Shown here piece after piece: positions 49,069 through 60,475 of a DNA stretch of 64,000 nucleotides. A program made the position numbers and the translations under genes. This DNA is from Poecilobothrus nobilitatus (taxonomy: Eukaryota; Arthropoda; Insecta; Diptera; Dolichopodidae): NCBI GenBank assembly GCA_947095535.1, contig OX352773.1, positions 29,967,398 through 30,031,397 of the forward strand. Direction: 5' to 3'. The first letter of the stretch is position 1. Every line of letters begins with the position of its first letter. A model generated the notes under the pieces. The model saw nothing but the letters and a program-made list of their open reading frames with translations. It did not search any database and was not told the DNA's origin.

Positions 49069-51599
49069 CTGTGATTTGTATAAGTCAATTGGTTTTTTAT
49101 GAATATACAAAAAGTTGAGAGCAATTATATGAGATAAAGTATTGCAACTTGTATATTTGACAACTCGCAAGAAATGTATCTCAGTCCCTCGGTGTCCTCA
49201 GTCCCTCCTTACAAGTGGAATATCTAAATGTAAACGAAGCTTAAAAATGTAAAGAAATTTTCAAAAATTATGAAGAAGTTTAATTTTTTTAGTAAATTTA
49301 TAAGACATGATTTTTGCTCTTCAATGCTGTAAGTACTGAATTTTTATTATAAAAATAAAAAAAATCTATTCTAACCTCAAAATAACATGTAAATCTTTCC
49401 GTTTTTAATCTTAAAAACTTTTTATTTTATTATATATATAATGTACTATATATAAATTGGTATTGATTTATAGTTATGAAGTTTGGAATTTAAAAAGGCA
49501 ATGCATACAAATATATATATGCAATATCTATATATATATACATAGCTCTTAATAAACTAATCCATGGCAGAAACATCATAAATTTTACGAATGCTGAAAT
49601 AATGCGACAGATCTATTACTCTTATATGAAAAGAAAACCAAAAAAACCTAATTAAAAACCAAATATTCCACAATCACTGAAAATAAACTGAAGCCATTTT
49701 AGATCGTTCAGTGAAGACTTTATTGAAAATATTCAATATTGTACCCTGAGTATTTAAGCTGAGTATTAATGGTGAAAAAACTGGCAAAATTTTATGTTAT
49801 AAACGTTTTTTACTTTTTGAAAGCGACCAAAGGATAAATGTATTTATTCCTTATTAAAAAAATTAAAATTAATTCATTATTAAAAAAAAAAAACACCTTA
49901 TTTTATAAATTATAAAATCTCACCCAATCTCAAAAAAAAAAAAAATAAAAAAAAACCACTTCAATAGATAGTATTTCACACCACATATGCGTATGAAATA
50001 GAAGTAGGGTATACATATTATATTAAAAGTCAACCCAAGTAACTAACTATATTTATTATTTCATAAATTTTAATTATAGTTGCAATTTTCCTTCTACTTT
50101 TCTTTTTTTTTTGGTTTTTTTTTGTTTTTTTTTAATTTACTACCATATGTTGAAATGTTCCGAATCATAAATTGAATTGTTTTAGTTCATATAAAGAATA
50201 CCAAAAAACAAACGGACCTAACAAAGATTAGTTGTATGGTGTTGCATTTACTATATAGTATAAAAACTAAAAAATAGAACAGTTTTTTATTATCTTACAT
50301 TTGTTTTTTTTTTTTTTTTCTCAATTTATCAAGGGTCTTGATTGATTTTTTTACTTTTTGTTTTATTGTCACCCTCCTTTTTATAAGTCTCTTATTTTTT
50401 TTTTTAGTACATTATACCACATTTTTTTTTTTTAACCATTCTTTTTATTTTAGTGATTGCGAAAAATTATGTGTGCAATAAAAAACGAAAACAAAAAAAA
50501 AAAATAAAAAATAACCAAAATAAAAAAAAGGCTAAAAAAAATTGGAAAATGACTTCATCGAATTGTATTCTATATCCGACCAAATTATCAAATAAAATGT
50601 CACGTGGCTTTTGGAATCAAAAATGAACTAAACAAGAATACAATTGTAGCATTGTTTAGGGTAAAATAATTGCACAATTTCAAAATTACTTTATTATATA
50701 TACTATATTTATATGTTCATAGGAGGACATAACAGCTCAGCAATAATCAATTCATTTTCTAAAAGAATAACGAGCCAAGAAATGAATAAAAATCAATTTT
50801 TTAGAAATTAAAATAAAAAAAAAATAAAAATAAAATTGGAAATAAAATTATCATTTAAGGAATAAAAACAAATAAAAGAATCTGTTACTATTATCAATAT
50901 AAAATGATTTAAGAGGGGTGATTTCGATATAACTATTATTATCAATTTTACTATAGTTAATCAAACAAGTGTGATAGGAAATTGAAATCTATAATAGTCA
51001 ATATATTAATGATTTCTGTATATTAAATGACATACTTATTCAGATTAATGTTTTAGCATATTTTTTTTTACAAAATATATGATAATATATTTATATATGA
51101 TTAATTTTATAGGATTGATATTGATATTGTATTAAAATATCAATCAATTATGATAACAATCAATTTCCTATAAAATGAAAAATAATTAAAATAAAAGAAA
51201 CTAGGAAAAAACCTTTAACTTAATCTGGACACGTGAAAAACGAAGTGTTTTTAAGTAAATTTAAGTGAACTTTTTAAATAGACATCGATTTTTTGAATTT
51301 AAATGCAGAATTCTTTGATATAATTTTAAAAGAGATTTTACTGGCACTATTTAAAATAAATATATTTTAAAACTACAACAAGAAAACTTTGAAGTGAGAG
51401 GCTATAAAGAAATTTTTAATACTTTAGGGTGTAAATTAAAGTAAAAGAAAATGTAAAAGATAATGTGGTTTAATAAAAAAACGAGAACGAATGTATAGAA
51501 TAGACTATATAAAGTTTTGGATTGTCGCGCGAACATAATATATGCTGTTCCATAAAATTTAATCATATTTTAAATATTTTATAATATCTGATTTAATTA
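49069..51599. other. AT-rich spacer
   Basis: Poly-A and poly-T tracts near 49880-49960, 50105-50130, 50305-50320 and 50490-50530. A hairpin-forming pair, GATTGATATT (51113-51122) and AATATCAATC (51136-51145), is present. No gene recognised. Confidence 0.5.
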
Positions 51600-51990
51600 A
51601 GTGTCGAAATATATTTATGAGAAGAATTTTGAAGTTGTATGACACATCTACTCGAAACTCCGTTAGAGTAACGAAACTTTACAGAAGTTATTGCGATAAA
51701 ACTTGATTTATTAAGTATCAAGATAATTTATGCTTATAAAAAAAAAAGAAGATGTATGACAGCTCTTCGAATCTGCTGCTCTGGAGCAACCAAATTTTGC
51801 AGAAGTTGATAGCGTAAAACTTACCTTCTAGTAACTTTTTCATTTTAGATACTTAGCTTCAATATACACTGAGTTATTTGCAAGGAAAGAAAGAAGTTGT
51901 ATTGCAGATACCCGTGTCCACTGGTCAAATTTGCGGAATTTCAATACCAAAACTAACCATTTGAAAATTAGTTTCTTAATATATTCTCCT
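51600..51990 (+). repeat. Three diverged tandem units, probably the core of another HINE-like element
   Basis: Units begin near 51632 (GAAGTTGTATGACACATCTA), 51750 (GAAGATGTATGACAGCTCTT) and 51892 (GAAGTTGTATTGCAGATACC). Each continues with an AACGAAACTTTACAGAAGTT or CAAATTTTGCAGAAGTT-like segment and then an AAAACTT or AAAACTA motif. Period and style resemble the internal units of the HINE that starts 65 bases further on, but the sequence differs, so this looks like a separate, decayed subfamily. No terminal hairpin or GTCY block was found. Confidence 0.5.
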
Positions 51991-52054
51991 GAATACTGAC
52001 CTAAATTACCCCTAATAATTTTTTATTTAAATGTAATTAATTTTAAATAACAAA

Positions 52055-52949
52055 CAAGTAAAAATAACAGTAAGTCGATGCAACCGACTTATTTATACCC
52101 TACACCTAAAACATTCAAATTAAATTAAAAATCCATAAATTATTTTAGTTAGGTATTTAATACAAGCTAAAAAAAATAAATGCTGTTACAACTTTTGTAC
52201 AAAATTTCAGGTTTCTATCTTTATTAAATTCAAAAATATGATTGTTAGGTCTTGGGAAGTGTGTGAAGGCACGCGGACCACCACCCCAATTCATCTCAAA
52301 TTTTAGAGACATCAACAGGGTAGAACATTCTTATATCAACTTTCAAGTTTATATATTTATTAATTTCGAAGTTATGCTTGTTTGGTCTTAGGAGTTGTGT
52401 GGCAGATACCCGAACAACCATTCTAATTCATCTTAAATTTTGGACAAATCAGGGATTCAGGAAACAACACCCTTGTACCAAATTTGAAGTTTCTGTCTTT
52501 ATTAATTTCGAAGATATGCATGTTCGTTTTGGGAGTTGTATGGGAGGTACCCGAACAACCACTCCAATTCATCTCAAATTTTGGGGATATCAGGGATTCA
52601 GAAAAACACACCCTCGTACAAAATTTTAAGTTTCTATCTTTATTAATTTCGAAAATATGCGTATTAGGTTTTGGAAGTTGTATGGGAGGTACTCGAACGC
52701 ATGGTCCGATTTCGCCCATTTACAATCCCCGCCTTACCTTAGTCATTGTTAACCTACAGTATAAATTTCATCAAGATAGCATCATTATGTTTTGAGTTAT
52801 CGTGCGTACGGACCGACATCGCTAAATCGACTCCGGCGGTGATCCTGATTCAGAATATATATACATGTCTATACCTAACTCGCTTCCTTTTGGTGGTTAG
52901 AAACACCATACCAAAGTTAATATACCCTATACTTAATGTGTAGGGTATA
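52055..52949 (-). mobile_element. DINE-1/HINE-like element, subfamily 2, copy 2 (four internal units)
   Basis: This is a reverse-orientation copy of the element at 30655-31693. Its 5' sub-terminal repeat is GTGTAGGGTATA (52938-52949) and its 3' one TATACCCTACAC (52094-52105), perfect 12-base inverted repeats. The 3' hairpin is intact: AAGTCG (52072-52077) and CGACTT (52085-52090), then the terminal TTATTTTTACTTG on the element's strand. The GTCC block is reduced to about two units (52808-52818). Four internal units remain; the second from the 5' side starts like unit two of copy 1 and ends like unit three. Open frames at 52378-52795 on both strands come from these units. No protein is encoded. 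Confidence 0.8.
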
Positions 52950-54815
52950 ATAATAAGTTATACACAAGTTACAGAAGTTAAGTGTTTGGCTTTGTTACAT
53001 ACTTATATTTTTGTTTTATAATACCTAAACTTGTTCTCTTCTCTTTTATCATAAAATTTGTATTTTTAATAAAAAAATAATTTTTCTATCACTTAACTTT
53101 CTTGAGTTTCCAGTTGATGACGTCTACTTATACTGTAGGTGTACCCAATTTGTAACAATAACTTTTTTTAATACTTGGAGTATAGTTTTAGTACCCAAAA
53201 ACACTTTGAATATATTATATAATACATAGATTTAAATAATAAGCCATTGTATAATATTAAGAAACCAATATCGAGGACAATAAACTTGTAGAACAATATC
53301 ATGCGTTAAACTATTTAAAAATTTAATAAAAAATTTCTAATTACTAAAATAGAAACTCACAAAAAAAAAAAAAAAAAAAAATATGATTAATTAAAACATG
53401 AATAAAATCATATGACAAAAACAAAAGATAATACATGAATTCCCATTGAAAGAAGGTGTGAAAACATCGATCCTAGTTATTGTCTAGATTTCATCTAGAT
53501 ATACAAAAATTTTATTAAAATTCTTAATTTATTTTATTGTTTTTTTTTTTTTTGTATTTTTTTTTTTTGAAAAAACTAAAACTCATCATTCATTTTCTTA
53601 ACAAGCTAACAAATGATTCTAAATTAATTTATAAAATTTCTATTTTATTTTCTTTTCTTCTTTACATTAGAATGAAAGAGATAGCAAATTAATAAAAAAA
53701 AAAAAAAAAGGACACTAAAGGAGAATCTAAAATATCCCCTTAAGCATGTTTCAATTATGTAAATCAGTCGTTTAGTCAGTCAGCAGCCACTCAGTTAAAC
53801 AAAGTATATCCTGCATATGCCACGAATAAGTCAACCGAAAAATACCGACGATATTCTCTGTTTTGTTCACTTAACCAAAATATCTAAAAATAAAAAAAAA
53901 AAAAAGTTTTTAAATTTTATTAAAAAAAAAAAAAAAGTGGTAAAAACTTTTTTATTTTGTGTGGTAAGTTGAAGTATTAATGAAAAACGACCTGACCTCA
54001 AGCAAAAATACAAAAAAAAAATTTTTTTTTTTTGTTTTTCTTTCTTTAGGCTTGACAAATGGCAGAATTTAACAACAATTATAAAAATAAAGACAAAAAA
54101 ACTAAAGATTAGTGAAACAGAAAAAGAAAAACAAAAATGGATAACCATCCCGGTAAATAATGTTTTGATTTTATCTTTTTATTTAATGAAATTAACACGA
54201 ATATTTTCTTCTTTTTTTATACCTTAAAGCGATTCTCATTAATTATTATTTTAACTCTTAGTTTTTCCTTTGTTTTATTTTTTATCACTCTTTTTAACCA
54301 CATTTTAGTGGTTTTTAGATTTAGGAAAAATAACTCTGTTGTTATTTGTAAAGAATATTGTTGAAAAAATTTCGAATATTAGTGATAATTTAAATGGTTA
54401 CTGGCATTTTCATTTTGTTAATTTTACTAAGTGATTATTAGAGAAGTAATTTAAAAAGATTTCTTTTTGTTTTTAATTAGATTTTAATTGTATAAAATTC
54501 TTATTTATTTTGTTGGATAGTTCCATTGAAGTTTCTGAATTGTGAAGATAATGAAAAAGTTCATAGAGCTGTCCAAATTTTTAAATTATTGCTGTAGAAG
54601 ATTATATCTATCCCATTAGAACATATTTCTATCTAATTTACAGAGATCTGTGCAGAAAAAAAAACCATTTTAGTACTTAAGATTTTTTTTTATTTTTACC
54701 GATCGCATACATGTTATATATATAGAAGGTATTGGTGATGGCACCAAAATGGCGAATTTTAGATTTTTGTGTTTATACATTTCTCAGGCACTTAAAAACC
54801 TTAAACCTTAATTAA
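52950..54815. other. AT-rich spacer
   Basis: Homopolymer runs at 53360-53381, 53540-53570, 53692-53709 and 53890-53936. No motif. The minus-strand frame 53867-54148 is F/S/K low complexity. Confidence 0.5.
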
Positions 54816-55010
54816 TTGTTTTTGATGTGGAGTGGAGTCTGTTTGTCTTTCTTTGTGTTTGTCTGTGGACACATATACACCAAAAATGATAGACCAGAAT
54901 TCGATAAAATTTCATATTTAGGATTTCGACGAAAATATTTCGAATTTGGAAAAGTTTTCGGTAGGTCCCGTCAGTCACTTTACTATAAAGCTATTTAGGG
55001 CAATTTTTAC
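54816..55010 (+). mobile_element. Possible very old GTCY-containing (HINE-type) remnant
   Basis: GGAGTCTGTTTGTCTTTC and TGTTTGTCTGTGG (about 54834-54870) recall the GTCY block of DINE-1-like elements, and the following sequence is more complex than the surroundings. No sub-terminal repeats were found, so this is only a suggestion. Confidence 0.2.
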
Positions 55011-55283
55011 AAATATTTTGAAGCAGAAAAATATTATGAAAAAAGTTATTAACGGAAAATTGTTACACAGGTAGAGAGCAACAACTCTTTTATAAAACAC
55101 TTTTTGATCCGACATAATTTTTGGTTTGTCCTCATTTTCACACAATTTTTTTCTAAGTCATTTTCTTTTAATAGTACGAAATTTATTTTGTATGAAAACT
55201 TTTTTTTTTTGATTTTATAATTTTGGGCAGGCAATGTAAATATAATATAGATCATATATTTAAAATATACAAATATACAGATA

Positions 55284-55415
55284 ATTGGTCGTATGCATAA
55301 AACTGAGCTTGAACTCAAAGCTTACTTTTCCAAACAAAAATCAGAGTTCAAGCACAATTTTTGTATGAAAAAGTGAAATTTGAGTTTAAGCTCATTTTTA
55401 TACATTCGACCCAAT
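55284..55415. mobile_element. Short MITE, about 132 bp
   Basis: The left end reads ATTGGTCGTATGCATAAAAC then TGAGCTTGAACTCAAA. The right end reversed reads ATTGGGTCGAATGTATAAAA then ATGAGCTTAAACTCAAA. The terminal inverted repeats are thus over 35 bases long and about 85-90% alike by eye. Only some 50 bases separate the arms. There is no coding capacity. The element could fold into one long hairpin. The target duplication is ambiguous because flanks are AT dinucleotides. Confidence 0.65.
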
Positions 55416-58400
55416 ATATCTATGTATAAATGTACTAAATTTCATATACATACATGTATTTATATAATATAGCTCTCATATAATGTAAATTGTCCTATTA
55501 AACAACATAAATATTAAGTTTTTCTGTTCTAACGATCAGTTTGAATTTTTTCGTTTATAGATAGCATTTCTATTAACCATAAATGATTCAGCGTCTTACC
55601 TTCAACACCAGCAGAATGAAAATGACAATCATAAGCTTTATTACTATTTGCAACTGTATATAGGTTAATATAAATCAAAAAATCCTATTCGGTTATACTT
55701 TAAGTATGGTTCGTTAAGTAATACCACTCATCTTTAAATTTTGTAATTTAGATTTTAAAACTCATATAAGTAAATTCACATTTTCAGGTTCTATGTTCCA
55801 TTTTTAGCATTTGGCTAATTTCACCGCTTCGTTTATGCTAAATTCGAAATAACTAAACAAAGAGGCAGAAAAAGTTCCTTTTCTTTAAAAAATAAAACTT
55901 ATACGAAGCTAACTGTAATAATAATTTCAATATTATAAATTTATTGTCCGATACTTGTAATTGAATAGAGTGGTGAGCACTTATTAGTTATAAACATACC
56001 TACATAAGTACATATATAATATTTCATATTTTCTATTTTAATTTGAAACCATTTCTGGAGGACTTGTAGAAATTCCCTAAAAATAAACTTTTCAATTTTA
56101 TTGAACTTCCTTTTATTTAAAAACTTTTTTAAAATTATTTTTTCGTCTCCTTAAATCATAAGATTATGTTGCAAAAAATCTATTTTAGAAACTTCATACA
56201 ATATAAAAAAAAACAACTCTTTACACCTAAAACATTAGATGTAACGATTTTAAAAATTCCAGACACTTAAATTGACTTTAAATAAACATTCATTTGACAC
56301 TTAAAATTGCTGTCAAAAGGCACTTTTCATCTGAACAAATTCTGTGCATTGCATTCACGTAGGTTTTAAATTACTATTTATTTTTTTTTTGTTTTTGATT
56401 TTAACTTGAAGGTTCAATAATATTGAAAGTGTCGCAGTCTATAAAGAAATAATTTTAGAGCAAAAAATGTTTTAATATGTATATAATATACCTATGTATG
56501 TATGTACCCATAAGATAAAAAAAAATTATACCTGTATACGTGAATAATATAACCCAAGAAAGGGTAAAAAAAAACTCACCGTATCTATTTACTATTACGG
56601 TATAATATGGTATTTCTAATATAATATGAATATGAATTAAAATTCAATGAAACCAATATTTCTAACTTGTTCCATAAAATGCCTGCTATGCGAATGCACA
56701 AAAAAAAATGGATTGCAGTACGAACGTGCTAAAATAAGACAACATAAAGAACATGAAGGGTATGAGAATAAAATTATATCCGTCAATATTTTTATAACTG
56801 TTGTAATATTATACATAAGTTCAATTGTAAATTACAAATGGGAATATGAAATGGCATCAAAAACAATTTTGCTGTATTAAAAAAAAAAATAAAACTTATA
56901 TTTTAAAGTTTTTGATTTTAAAATATAGAAAAAATAAAAATGTTCAAAAGATTAGAAATTTATTGCAATCTTACTTTACCTTTGAAATATCTAAAATCCA
57001 ACTTTTAGGAATTGGTAATATAATAATATGTTTTAATATAGAAAACTAAACTAGTCCATGCACAACTTAAATATTGACATTTTGAAAATTGGACGCAAAA
57101 TTCCATTTATGTTTCCATATTATAGTTTTAACCTAACCTCCAATTTTTATACATAATTTAAAATTTAGATTTCACAACAGTAAAACGTGCAAATTATCAT
57201 GTTCATTCAGAGACAGAATAACTGTAAATATCGCGTACATTTCCATAATATTCCGAAATACAAACATTTTTCCGTAATAAAATTAACTAGATAATGCATT
57301 ATAGATTTCAATTTGGTTTCCTTACAATCAGAGACTTTTCAACTTTATTTATTTATTTATTCTAATATGTATAATTATTTTAATAAAGGCTATTGATAGA
57401 CATTTTCTTTTTATGCGACTTAAGATTAACATAATAGTTTTGTTTCCTTTGCTTTTGGTATTTTTTAATATGCATACATACATACATATATTATAATTTT
57501 AAAATTTTGCCTGTGTATAAACATATATTCTGCCAAACATTATATCCTATATATAAATCCTATATTTTGCCAAACATTATAGGATTCGCAAATGTTTTTT
57601 ATTATTTGGAAATTTTCAGTTCATTTGTTAGTGAAGAGTTAATTAAAGTTGTATTAAATTCGGATTCTTGTAAAATGTGTTTCATAGATATAGGGTGTTC
57701 ATAATGCGAACATACGGGTAAAATTGTTTTTTCAAAGAGAAAATTTTTCTTGCAAATGTATGACTTGGTTTTATAAGTTATAATGCCAAAGATACACGTG
57801 ACACGAGTACTTTACTCATAATATAAGAAACATTTTATTCTTCGTTTCATACCCTCTTTTTTATAAGCCAGTTATATGTGAGAAGAATAAAATGTTGCTC
57901 TCCTCACATAATAAAACTCTTGTTGACTGTCGTGTAGCTTGTGGTATACCGCATACGGCAAATTTTAATTTCTGAGTTTCTTCGCCGTTACTCAATTCGT
58001 ATGTATATGGTGTTTGTGATATATGTATATGTATGTATATGGTGTATTTTTTTGTGATTAAATTTTTTTTTTTGGTACTACAATACATACATAATATGTA
58101 TGTATATTATTTTACAATTTATCTTATTGGCATCAAATATGACAAAAAAAAATTTATATATTAAAGATAATATTTAACAATTTTTAAATTTTAGATTGGT
58201 TGAATTGAAGGCGTCTTGTGAAGCATGACCTATAATAAGCCCTCACATTATTCTTTTAATTCTGGTTCTCTATTATCATAGTAATATTATTTAATTTGTA
58301 AATCAAATGGCTGGCGACGTTTTAGTCATATTGTAGAGTAGACCATCTTCCTTTGGATATTTTAAAAAAAAATTAAATATTTTTAAAGTTTTATGAAACT

Positions 58401-59840
58401 TTAAAATTACGATTCCTTTTAAGAGTATATTTTACACTTTTCATTTCTTTTTTAATACTATAGTTAAAATGCATATTTCGAATCCTAATTCGAATTTTCA
58501 AATTTTTTTTTAATGAACTTAGTATTTACATTTTGACAAACCCTGATAAAAACAACAAAAAATCATTTGTTCTTCCCCATCTCTATTAAATGGTTTACAT
58601 TTTGCAAGTGAATTAAAATTTAGAATGGGAGTAAAGAGAATAAATTGAATTACGAATTGAATCAGAACGTTTTGATTTTAATATTAAGTAATCCTTTCTA
58701 TATATTTCCTGTTGATATAACTTTAAATTTATCTCATTTCCTTTTATTATTCAAAGATAATATTATAAGCAAGGGTTTTTGTCAACATCTACTAAAGTTA
58801 ATAATTCACTTTTATACCACTCAGCGATGTTAAAAGCGAATATTTTAAGACTTTCACCTTTCACGAAGTTAATTTGTAAAATTGAATTTTCTAGTATTTT
58901 TCTTTTACTTTTTTTTTTTTTTGCGGAATTTTCTTTTTATTTTCAATTTCGAACGATGTCAATCAAAATTATTTTCTTTATGGTGTCTTTAAAATATTTT
59001 TGCTTGTCTTTACATATGTATATACTCGTATGTACAAGGATTTTAAAGAACGTTTGAAAAGATTAAATATTTTTAAGCGTAAATTTTAGTAAATTTAGAA
59101 AAAATTTGAATTTGAAAGGAATAGAAGGGGTTAAAAATAGAAGAAAAATATTATTAAGTGGCTTTGAAAATAGATTTCTTATAGATTTGCTTTTATATAT
59201 AACAACATTCAATCAAATTTAAATATAATTTATTTAGGTATTTCAAAAAAAAAAAAAAAAGGATAATATAAGACGTTATTTTAAAGTTTTTTTTTATATT
59301 AAATTTATTATTCTATGTTGATAGTTCACATAATATTAACATTCTATTTAAATAAGACCTAAATTAGAATAAAACTTTTCAATTAATTTCAATCAAAATA
59401 TTATCTAAGAAAATAAAAAATAAAAAGAGTTTGAATAAAAATTAAATTCCCAAAAGACAAATCAAAGACTTTCAATAGGGTTTTGTGTTTTTATATTTAG
59501 TTTTCTTGTTTTTTATTTTGCTGTGGCTCTAAACAACAGACTACATTTGATAATGGGAACAAATTAACTTCTGAATAGTTAATTCTTAACAATTTAATTA
59601 ATAAAAGAAAAAAAAAAAATATTATAAATTCTTTAATATATGTGAAATGTAAAAGTATAGTGTTCTTTTTATAAATATTTAATACAAAAAAAAATTCTAA
59701 GCATAATCATATCCTTCTGTTGTATAAATAGAGTGATGGCCAAAAAAAATTGATGTAACTGTAAAAAAATTGAATAAATCGTACAACAAATAATAAGAAA
59801 AATCGTATTAGAAGCTTGATATCTAAAGAATAAATCTAAC
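55416..59840. other. AT-rich spacer, no gene recognised
   Basis: Relatively few homopolymers. Frames at 56647-56880 (KCLLCECTKKNGLQYERAK near its start) and 57861-58088 have somewhat mixed composition but no domain. Others (58645-58833, 58779-59057) are hydrophobic artefacts. Segments around 58200-58340 have higher complexity without an identifiable motif. Confidence 0.45.
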
Positions 59841-59908
59841 CGATACAGTGACATAAGTACTGTACCGGTCTTTTGTTCGAAAGATTTTAGTTTCAAATCT
59901 TGGTCAAA
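59841..59908 (+). mobile_element. SINE-B head fragment
   Basis: CAGTGACATAAGTACTGTAC, CCGGTCTTTTGTTCGAAAGA and TTTCAAATCTTGGTC follow the tRNA-like head of the SINE-B copies (compare CACCGGTCTTTCATTG at 8733 and ATTCGAAAGATCACAGTT at 21700). The AT-rich SINE-B body does not follow, so this is either a truncated copy or a related tRNA-headed element with a different body. Confidence 0.4.
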
Positions 59909-60409
59909 CACTACACACAAAATAAATAATACAACTATATATTAGATTAATAATTGTAGCTGGTTCGCATGTCTAACAGACAAATGGTCAATGAAATATA
60001 ACGATTAATATTATCACTTGATCTGTACAAAATAAATAAATAAATATGAACGGAAATGGTTGATTTATCTTTAATAAACCGAATATTCCTTCTCCCTTCA
60101 TTATAAACATCATTCCTGCAGTTTTTGTTTGTATCTGACTTAATTTATTTTTTTTCGGTTGGAGTGATTTGTGTTTCTTCGTCATTAAATGATTTATCAT
60201 GTAGTTAGATAATTTTAACATTATCATTGCATGTCTTTAGCAAACAAACAACTCTCGTCTTATGTTTCGTGTTTAACTGTTGTTAGGTGGTCGTTGAAGA
60301 ACCATCTAATTTTCTACTTGACGATTTTTTTTTACAATTTTACTTTAATCCATAGTTCATTTTTATATATTCATAAAACATGACAAAGTCATCCTAAGTC
60401 GTTGCCTCT
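59909..60409. other. AT-rich spacer
   Basis: The minus-strand frame 59988-60227 has no recognised motif. No element ends seen. Confidence 0.45.
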
Positions 60410-60475
60410 AACTTGTTACATTACCAATATTGCTTTAAATTTCAGTATAAATTTCTAGAATTATATTTTTCCCCA
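60410..60475 (-). mobile_element. Possible small fragment of the RNase H LINE family
   Basis: TTACATTACCAATATTGCT, followed by TTAAATTTCAGTATAAA and TCTAG, resembles ACTACATTACCGATATTGCT, then GTAATTTACAGATAAAA and TCTA, at 1260-1310 within the LINE remnant. The match covers only about 45 bases in AT-rich DNA. Confidence 0.25.

Noticed and set aside
56647..56880. Frame with CLLCEC cysteines suggesting a zinc-binding peptide
   Set aside because: The cysteine spacing fits no known finger, and the rest of the frame is AT-driven.
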